DNA of 64,000 bases from Agelaius tricolor (lineage: Eukaryota > Chordata > Aves > Passeriformes > Icteridae): assembly GCA_023055355.1 (NCBI GenBank), contig JALJCS010000039.1:455001-519000 (forward strand). Reading direction: 5' to 3'. A program made the position numbers and the translations under genes. The notes under the pieces were generated by a model. It had not been told where the DNA came from. It saw only the letters and a program-made list of their open reading frames with translations, and made no database searches. The stretch's first letter is position 1, and each line of letters begins with the position of its first letter. Of this stretch, positions 57,640 through 64,000 are shown in pieces.

Positions 57640-57870
57640 GAGCGCAGGGCAGCCCCAGGGCAGCTCCCCCAGGGCTTCCGGAAGGCCACCCGGCGCCCGG
57701 CCCCGCGGGGCGGCCCCAGCGGGTTCGAGTTGCCGCCCGCGGCTGAGGGGAGCGGCGGGGCGGGGCCGCCCGCGCCTGGGCGGGAAACGCTCCCTGCGGC
57801 GGGGAGCGGGCGGCGGCGGCGCAGCGGGGACCGGCCCGGCCCTGCCGTGTCCCTCAGGGCGAGCCCACGG
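57640..57870. promoter_or_regulatory. CpG-rich block (candidate CpG island)
   Basis: Very GC-rich with many CpGs (GCGGGGCCGCCCGCGCC, CGGGCGGCGGCGGCGCAGCG). The surrounding DNA is far less CpG-dense, so it may mark a promoter. No first exon can be assigned on either strand, and the nearest gene ends (3') at 59.5 kb. Confidence 0.4.
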
Positions 57871-58260
57871 CCCCTCAGCGGCCCTGGCGTCCCTTCAGCC
57901 AGCGGCATGTGCGCTCAGCCACACGCGGCGTGCCCGTGTCCCCCTCACTTTCCCTCAGTGACACCGCCTCGCCCTGAGGGACACGACAGACACCCGCCTC
58001 CCCTCAGGGACTCTCACTGGCCTCAGTGGCATGCAGGGCATCTGCATGCCATTCAGACACTGTCATGACACCTCAGCGACCCACGGGGCATCTGCCTTCC
58101 CTTCAGTGACAGAAAGGCACCTGCAACCTGCTGGGGAAGCCTCAAGTCTGCTCAGTGACCCCATGTGCCCTCAGCATTGGGACACCCACCTTTCTCTCAG
58201 TGACGCTCACGTCCCGTCAGCAAATCAAGAGGCACCAGCCATCCTATGGGTGACTCAGAG
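57870..58260. repeat. Degenerate minisatellite built on CCCTCAGTGAC
   Basis: CCTCAGTGACAC, CCCTCAGGGAC, CCTCAGTGGCA, CCTCAGCGACC, CTTCAGTGACAG, CTCAGTGACCC and CTCAGTGACGC recur at irregular 25-45-bp spacing. Unit borders are poorly defined. Confidence 0.5.
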
Positions 58261-59493
58261 CGAGTGCAGTGGGTCATGGTGGCCAGGGGCCAGCAGCAAG
58301 CAGAAACCCAGGGCTGGGGAACAGGTTCTGCTCTGCTTACAGCGTGGGCTGAGGGCCAGGAGAGCTCCATTTCCCCCTTGAGATGTTGGAGACAGGGCCT
58401 TTCACCCTCCTTACAGGGCTGCCCCTTGCTGCAGGCAGCCAAAGGAGCACGACGGCAAAAGGCCAAGGACAGCAAAACAAAGAGCCAGCCCTGCACACAG
58501 GGAGGTGACCAGTGCAAAGCCAGCGTGGCACCCGAAGGTGCCTGCCGCTCTCATGTGTCCCTGCCCTGGGAATGCCAGCAATGCCCTTTGTCCAGAGGGC
58601 CTTTCTGTGGCCCCTCTGGGCTCAAAGCTGCTGCTCTTCTGGCTCAATGAGGCCTAAAGACACAGAACTTGGCCTCCCCCACAGCAAGAGGAACAAGACT
58701 CGGAGAGCAGACAGTGGAGCTCAATGCCTAAGGCTGACGGACTGGGGGCTCCAGTCTCGAGCACAGGGAGGGCACACGCCCAGCCCCACAACTCCTGCCC
58801 TCACAGCTCTGAAAGGCCGGCACCAGGATTCCACGCCTGATTCCAGAAGGTCCCTCACACTGCCCACTGAGGAAGAGCCAGAGCAGCCGGCTGTCAGGAG
58901 CAAGGCAGCTGCCAGGGGGCTGCTTGTGGCCTCTGACAGGCCATTGCTCAGGGCTTGCCAGCGCCCCAGCCCCTCAGGCCCTGCCCCAGCCCGGCCAAGC
59001 TGCCCGGCAGCAGCGCCGCAGCCCCACAGCAGCTCCAGAGCAGCCCCATCCAGAGGCACCTGGGAGCCCTCAGCAAGGCAGGCAGCAGCAGACGGGCGGG
59101 AGGACACGGATGGCGCTTCCTGCCTGGCCCAGGGCTTGTGGCCATCTCCAGGCACCACTCTGGCAGGGATCCCTGCAGCTCCGGCCCCTGCCCAGCCACT
59201 CTGTGGGCAGCACAAAGGCTTCAGCAGAACCACCAAAGGCCAAGGGGCTTCTGGCCATTTCCCCTTGCCCACCGCATGCCTGGGCAGCTGGCTGAGCACA
59301 AGAACCCTTTTCCCCCTCTTCCCCTCTGCCCTACAGACCCTGGGCAGCAAAAAAAATCTCCTGAGATTCTTTGTATTATAACACAGTCTATATTTACATA
59401 GGATAAAAAATAGAATGGGAGAAAAGAAAAATCTTACAGAAAACTAAAAATCCCCGCTGGCTCAGGTTGCCCCAGCAAAGAGAGCCTCCCGGA
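58261..59493. other. Region 3' of the second MROH gene
   Basis: It holds the presumed 3' UTR of the minus-strand MROH gene (below 59,494), with only a variant AATACA poly(A)-like hexamer near 59,375. The long open frames on both strands are proline/alanine/serine-rich low-complexity reads of GC-rich DNA; I do not accept them as genes. Confidence 0.4.
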
Positions 59494-62400
59494 TCAGCTC
59501 TCCTCAGAGCTCCAGCAGTGCAGCCAGCCGAGCCGTGACAGACGAGGCCGAGTGATCCATGCCCTGCACAGCTGATCGTGCAGCCTCTGGAAGATGGAAT
59601 ATCGCCCACTGGCTGTTGCTCGGAGGACATGCAGTGTTTGAAATGCCAGCTCTGACACAGCACTGCTCATGTCCTCCGTCAGGCTTTCAAGGGCTGCAAG
59701 AGAGAGGATCAGAGCTGTGGTAAATACGTATGATTTGTGCTGACAAAATTGAAACAGTAATCAATATTGATGCAGTAATTAATATTTGGAAAGAATAATA
59801 AAACAGTTAAAAGTTGTAATTCCAAGAAAAAAGGGAGAGGAGGGTTTCCACGCCCCCCCTCCCTGCAGATGTTCAAGGACAGGAGGAAAAAGCAAGAGAT
59901 AACAGTTACTAAAAATTAACAGAAAGAAGGGAAAATCTGGTTGGGTCCCAGGAAAATGCTAGCTATAAGAGATTTATTGCTTTGATGCTTAAATGTAGTA
60001 ATTTGTTAGTTTTGGATTACATTGTACTGGCTTGGTGCGCATGTATAACCCAAAGGTGAATTAAAGGACATAGAGGAAGAAGAGAGGCCTTCATCAAACA
60101 ACGACCCCCAAAGACTTGTGCGACAACCAAAACGAGCGGTGGAGCATGCGCGGTAAAGGTGCTGATGAGGGCAGAGGTAGAAGTGTGATGAATCGAAAAT
60201 GGGAGGAGATGACAATGACACATGGCATAAAAGGGGGAATCTTTACTTGGAAAGCTCATACGTGAGGTGGCAAGGGTCCTGCACTACATGGCCCGTGGTT
60301 ATCCTTTGCATATGTGCTATTATTGGAACCAAATTATCCCTTATTTTTAATCAAATTATATTGTCAAGATATATTTTCTAAACTATTCAATTAAAATTGC
60401 TGCTATCTCAAATATTGTTTGGTTTTTTAGGATGGGATAATTGGGCAAAGATAACAGAGCCAAGGTCAGATCCCAGATCTGTGGGGAGCCAAGGAGAGCC
60501 CGCTGCCAGAGCCTTCCAAGCCGGCTCTTGCCATGGAGCAGGAGCAAGGGGATCAGCCCGAAGCCGCTGGCCAAGAATGGGCCACGAGGCCCTGAAATCT
60601 CAGGGTGCTCTGGCCCCGGGAGCAGAGCCCTCCGCAGCCGGGGCAGGGCTTGCAGCTGTCCCTGGCAGCCCCCGCTGTCAGCCCGCTGGCCTCACTCACC
60701 AGTGCAGATCAGCTGCAGCTCTTGCTGCTGCCCCCTCAGGTGCCGCCCAGCCATGCCTGTGAACACAGAGCCTGTCAGGGCGCCAGCGGCACAGCTCCCT
60801 GCCGGCGGCGCTGCCGGCGCTGTGGCCACACGGGCTGCTGGCCCGGCAGGGCTCAGCCCGGCCCTTGGCGCACGCTGCCGCCTCAGGGCACGGCTGCCAG
60901 AGGGCGGCAGCAGCAATGCCCAGGCCGGGCGGGGCTCCACGGCGCCGGGCCCGGCCGGCGCTGCCGGGGCAGCAGGTAGGGCTGGGGCCGATCTGCGGCG
61001 GGCCGTGCCGGGATGGGAGCCCGGGCTCGTGGCTCACCCATGAACCTGATGGCCGCCTCTCGCAGGGGCTCCTGTGGGCTCCGCAGGTAGCGCAGGGCCT
61101 GGCGCAGGTGCTCGGCCGCTCTGCTCCTATCCTCTGACAGCTGCAGAGAGCGGCCGGAGGGAAGGGTTGGCGCGGGCTCCGCCCCTGGGCCGGGCGCTGC
61201 CTGCGCCCAGCCCCAGCCTCCCCTGGCCACACAGGCCTGAGGCGCGGCCTGCAGCCGCTGGCCAAGGGCTCCCGAGGGCAGGGGGCAGAGGGCCGGCTGC
61301 TGCCCGGGGAGCCGCGGTGCCGGCCCGCAGCCCAGCCAGGCCGGGGCTCCATAGGCACCCGGCTGGGGCCCACGGGAGCCTGGAGCAGAGCCCCTGCGGC
61401 CTCTGGCTGCAGCAGCGGGCAGGGACACAGCTGCCCGGCCCGCACACTGAGCGCCGCCCTCAGGGGCCTTCTCCAGGCTGAGCCTGGGGGTTCTCGGCTC
61501 CTCTTACCAGGCACTCGCCAAACCTCCATGTCTGATCCACCTGGAGCATTTCTTCGAGATTCCTCCTCTTTAGGAATCTGGCTGAAGAATGCAGTACTAA
61601 GCAGGAGGCCTGGAGAGCAGCAGAGATGCGGAGTTGGCCTCGCAGGCCAGGGCACAGGAGCATCCCAGTGTCACAGCCTGAAGGAGGCTGCAGCCCACAA
61701 GGTGCCAGGGCAGGAGGCAGCCCAGTCCCCTCCCAGGGGGACAGCAGCCGGCCACAAGTCCTCACCTCAGCAACAATCTGATTCTCATCATGGCAGTGGA
61801 AGTAGAGTGGCACCAGGCTCTGGCGCACATGGGACTTCACGGCCTTTCTTCCATCTTCTCTTAATAAGTCCAGCATCTCTTGAAAGACACACATGGAGTT
61901 CAGCTGCACCTGGATATCATCCTGTATGAAAGGAAGGGCAAAAGACCTCAGCATCAGCTGCTTCAGGCCCCCCAGGGCACAGGCCTGCATCTGCACAGGG
62001 CACCAAGTGTCCGGGCAGCAGCCGGTGGCCGAGGCTGTGGGCACAGAGCCTTACGTGGTCAAAGAGTGGCAGGAGCGCCTCAGCCAGCTGCAGGGCAATG
62101 GGGGTGGCTATTGGGGCACCATTATCCAGGAGCAAATATCGCAGTAGAAGAATGGTCATCCTGATCATGTGGCTATCATTTTCCTGCAGGAGCTCCACAA
62201 GACTTTCAGTCAGGCTGCCCATTTTTTCAGCCTGTGCAGAACACAAGTTTGTGAAAGGCCAGCCTGCTGCCACAGGGCCCAGAGGCCAAAGGCCTGTCCC
62301 AAAGCACTGGGGCAGCTGAAGCGGGAGGCAGGAGAGCTGGGAGCAGCTGCCCCAGCGCCCCAAGCCCAGGCAAGGCCAAGCGACTGCCTTGCCCAGCCCC

Positions 62401-63935
62401 ACGCTGCCTGCACAGCTTCAGCCACTGCCCCCTTCTCACCATCAAGGGATTCTTGCCCAGCACTACCAGGCCTCTGAGTGCCAAGTAACGCCTGGCCCTG
62501 TGCTCGCTCTGCAGGTTCTGTGCCATGATCTCCAGAACACTGTCATTGCATTCCCTCAAGTCCAGGCACTCGAGGACCTGAAAGGCACCAGGCAGTGACA
62601 GGGAGCCGGCCGGCAGGAGCCTGGAACTGCACAGGGCTGGGCCCAGGCAGCAGCAAAGGGCACGGGCACCGTCCTGGCAGCTGTGCCTACGAGAGGGCAG
62701 AGAGCTGGGAGGCAGCGCTGGCCTTGAGGCTCACCTCCACAAGGAATGCCACGGCAGGGAAATCCCAGGATGGCATCTCTTGGCCGAGCAGGGCGAGCAG
62801 GTAGAATGCAATCCCGCAACAGAAGTGTACGGCTAATGGCAAATTTCTCTAAAGAGCGGAAAAAAGAAACAAGACCCTGAGCCAGTGGGGCAAATCTCTC
62901 CCAGGAGTGATTCTCAGCGTTCTCATCTTTCCCCACCACCCTTCCAGCAAGGGGACGTGGGCCATTTGGGAGTGGGTTGCTCATGGGCACCCTCCTCTGC
63001 CAGCCTTTTCTAGTCTGCTTGGCCGTCCTTCAGTGACAAGGCCCTCTGGCCCATGATCATGGGAGTTTGGGGGACACCTGGGCACAGAGCACAAATGTCA
63101 GAGGCACTGGGGGGAAGGGGCTCTCACATGGCCAGCAGAGCCACGGCAAAGTGGTGGCTGTCAAGAGAGAGCAGCGTGTCCCAGCCACACCTGCGTTCCA
63201 TTGCCACCACCACATCCTCACAGCGGAGAAGGCAGAGCAGGCACTTCAGGGTGCGCACTGCAAACCTGTGTGCACAGCAAAGGCCAGGTCACGCTGGCAG
63301 CACTGGCTCCTTGTCAGGCCACGTGGCAGGGACAGGAGGAGTGGGATGGAGCACCTGTTGGGGCTGATGGCAAGGCCGTGCTCTTGCTGGCATCCCTTCC
63401 AGAAGGCATCGATCTCCTCTGGCATCTCTTCTGTGCTGGAGAACACTTGGAAGAGCAGATGCACAAATAGGCGGGGGAAATACACCTTCAATATCCGTGG
63501 CAGACAGGGCACCTGCAGGATCTTCCACATCACCACGGTTGCCTGCAAAGGACAAAGCCCCCCCGGGACAGCGCTCAGTGCCCAGGGGTCCGTGTGGCAG
63601 GGCCCGAGCGTGGCAGGGAGAGGCCTGGAGAGAGGCAGGGGGAGCACGGGGCCTGCTGGGCCTGAAGCTGCCCCTGGGCCAGGTTTCAGGCCTCTGCGTG
63701 AGGCAGGCAGATGCAGTGGGGGAAGGAGGATGGAGAGCTCTGGAGAGGCGGCCTTGGGGCCAGCAAAGGCCACTTGCAGAAACTCACAGCCAGGCCAAAG
63801 ACAGCCGTTTTGTCCCCATCAGAGGTGCACATGCTGTGCTCTGGACAGCTCCCCATCACATCCAGGAGGGTCAGCTGTGCCAGCTCCGCAGTCCTGGCTG
63901 AGGCCATGATGGTCTTCCACATGGCCATGGCAGCT
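59494..63935 (-). CDS. Maestro HEAT-like repeat (MROH) family protein, 3' eleven coding exons
   Basis: Minus-strand exons with AG/GT borders: 63788-63935, 63355-63542, 63128-63265, 62735-62846, 62440-62577, 62055-62231, 61766-61921, 61508-61609, 61038-61140, 60700-60756 and 59494-59693 (TGA 59494-59496). They total 1,519 nt, that is one base completing a codon plus 506 codons. This is the phase predicted from exon 5 of the gene at 0.5-5.5 kb. Family-typical segments include STEEMPEEIDAFWKGCQQEH, RYLALRGLVVLGKNPLM, ALQLAEALLPLFDHV, SHVRQSLVPLYFHCHDENQ and the final ESLTEDMSSAVSELAFQTLH. Leucine-rich helical HEAT repeats are expected to form a solenoid. Upstream exons (the equivalent of exons 1-4) lie beyond the window. 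No disabling lesion seen. Confidence 0.82.
59990..60440 (+). mobile_element. LTR-like insertion in the last MROH intron, borders uncertain
   Basis: AT-rich sequence with a TATA-like CATAAAAG (about 60,225-60,232) and AATTAAA (about 60,389-60,395) 160 bp later, in the order of an LTR U3-R. The flanking intron is GC-rich. Ends and target duplication could not be fixed. Confidence 0.35.
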
Positions 63936-64000
63936 CTGCGGGGTCAGAGCTCTGTCTCAGGGGGGTCTCAGACACAGCACCGGGGGGAGCTGAGCTGGAT

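Noticed and set aside
57561..58068. Open frames over the CpG-rich block
   Set aside because: They exist on both strands at once, are Arg/Pro/Gly/Ala-rich and lack motifs. The length is explained by base composition.
58512..59381. 289-codon plus-strand and 209-codon minus-strand open frames 3' of the second MROH gene
   Set aside because: Both are Pro/Ala/Ser/Gly-rich low-complexity translations of GC-rich DNA without splice or start context.
1..64000. Prokaryotic systems such as CRISPR arrays, operons or defence islands
   Set aside because: Introns, CR1 elements, LTR retroviruses and poly(A) signals show vertebrate nuclear DNA. No spacer-repeat array or operon structure was seen.

Overview
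This is eukaryotic, almost certainly avian (probably passerine) nuclear DNA. The evidence is multi-exon genes with GT-AG introns, CR1 LINE 3' ends, class I and class II endogenous retroviruses (ERVs), GC-rich minisatellites and a lineage-expanded Maestro HEAT-like (MROH) gene family. Nothing here is prokaryotic: there are no operons and no CRISPR array.

Layout. (1) 0.5-5.5 kb, minus strand: an MROH-family gene that can be modelled completely as 15 coding exons totalling 710 codons. (2) 6,928-16,496, minus strand: ERV-A, a class II provirus with paired LTRs, a tRNA-Asn primer site, gag, dUTPase-protease, pol and an alpharetrovirus-like env, all carrying stops or frameshifts. (3) 16.6-21.2 kb: a CR1 fragment, LTR-like pieces and a decayed class I ERV on the plus strand (ERV-D). 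(4) 21,240-32,112, minus strand: ERV-B, a class I (gammaretrovirus-like) provirus with a tRNA-His primer site, an in-frame UAG between gag and pol and a long open env. Its 3' LTR holds a nested solo LTR with a 6-bp target duplication. (5) 32,113-37,237: left arm of a nearly perfect inverted repeat. (6) 37,238-42,145, minus strand: truncated class I ERV-C with a GC-rich island. (7) 42,146-42,727: an ERV-B-family LTR in the opposite orientation. (8) 42.7-49.1 kb: spacer without a recognised gene. (9) 49,116-54,243: right arm of the inverted repeat. (10) 54.2-59.4 kb: intergenic DNA with a solo LTR at 55,145-55,509 and a CpG-rich block near 57.7 kb. (11) 59.5-63.9 kb, minus strand: the 3' eleven coding exons of a second MROH paralog, cut by the window end.

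The most striking structure is the 5.1-kb inverted repeat. The left arm begins on the base after the ERV-B 5' LTR and ends on the base before the ERV-C 3' LTR. Left arm plus ERV-C fragment together sit exactly between two oppositely oriented ERV-B-family LTRs. Each arm carries the same last two coding exons, 3' UTR and poly(A) signal of an unrecognised gene with an acidic C-terminus. LTR-mediated inversion or duplication followed by gene conversion fits; an assembly artefact is the main alternative.

The two MROH genes are tandem, same-strand paralogs now separated by about 54 kb of retroviral and duplicated DNA. I saw no intact retrovirus: every provirus has lesions or missing parts. The nearest to an intact retroviral frame is the SU C-terminus plus TM part of ERV-B env.
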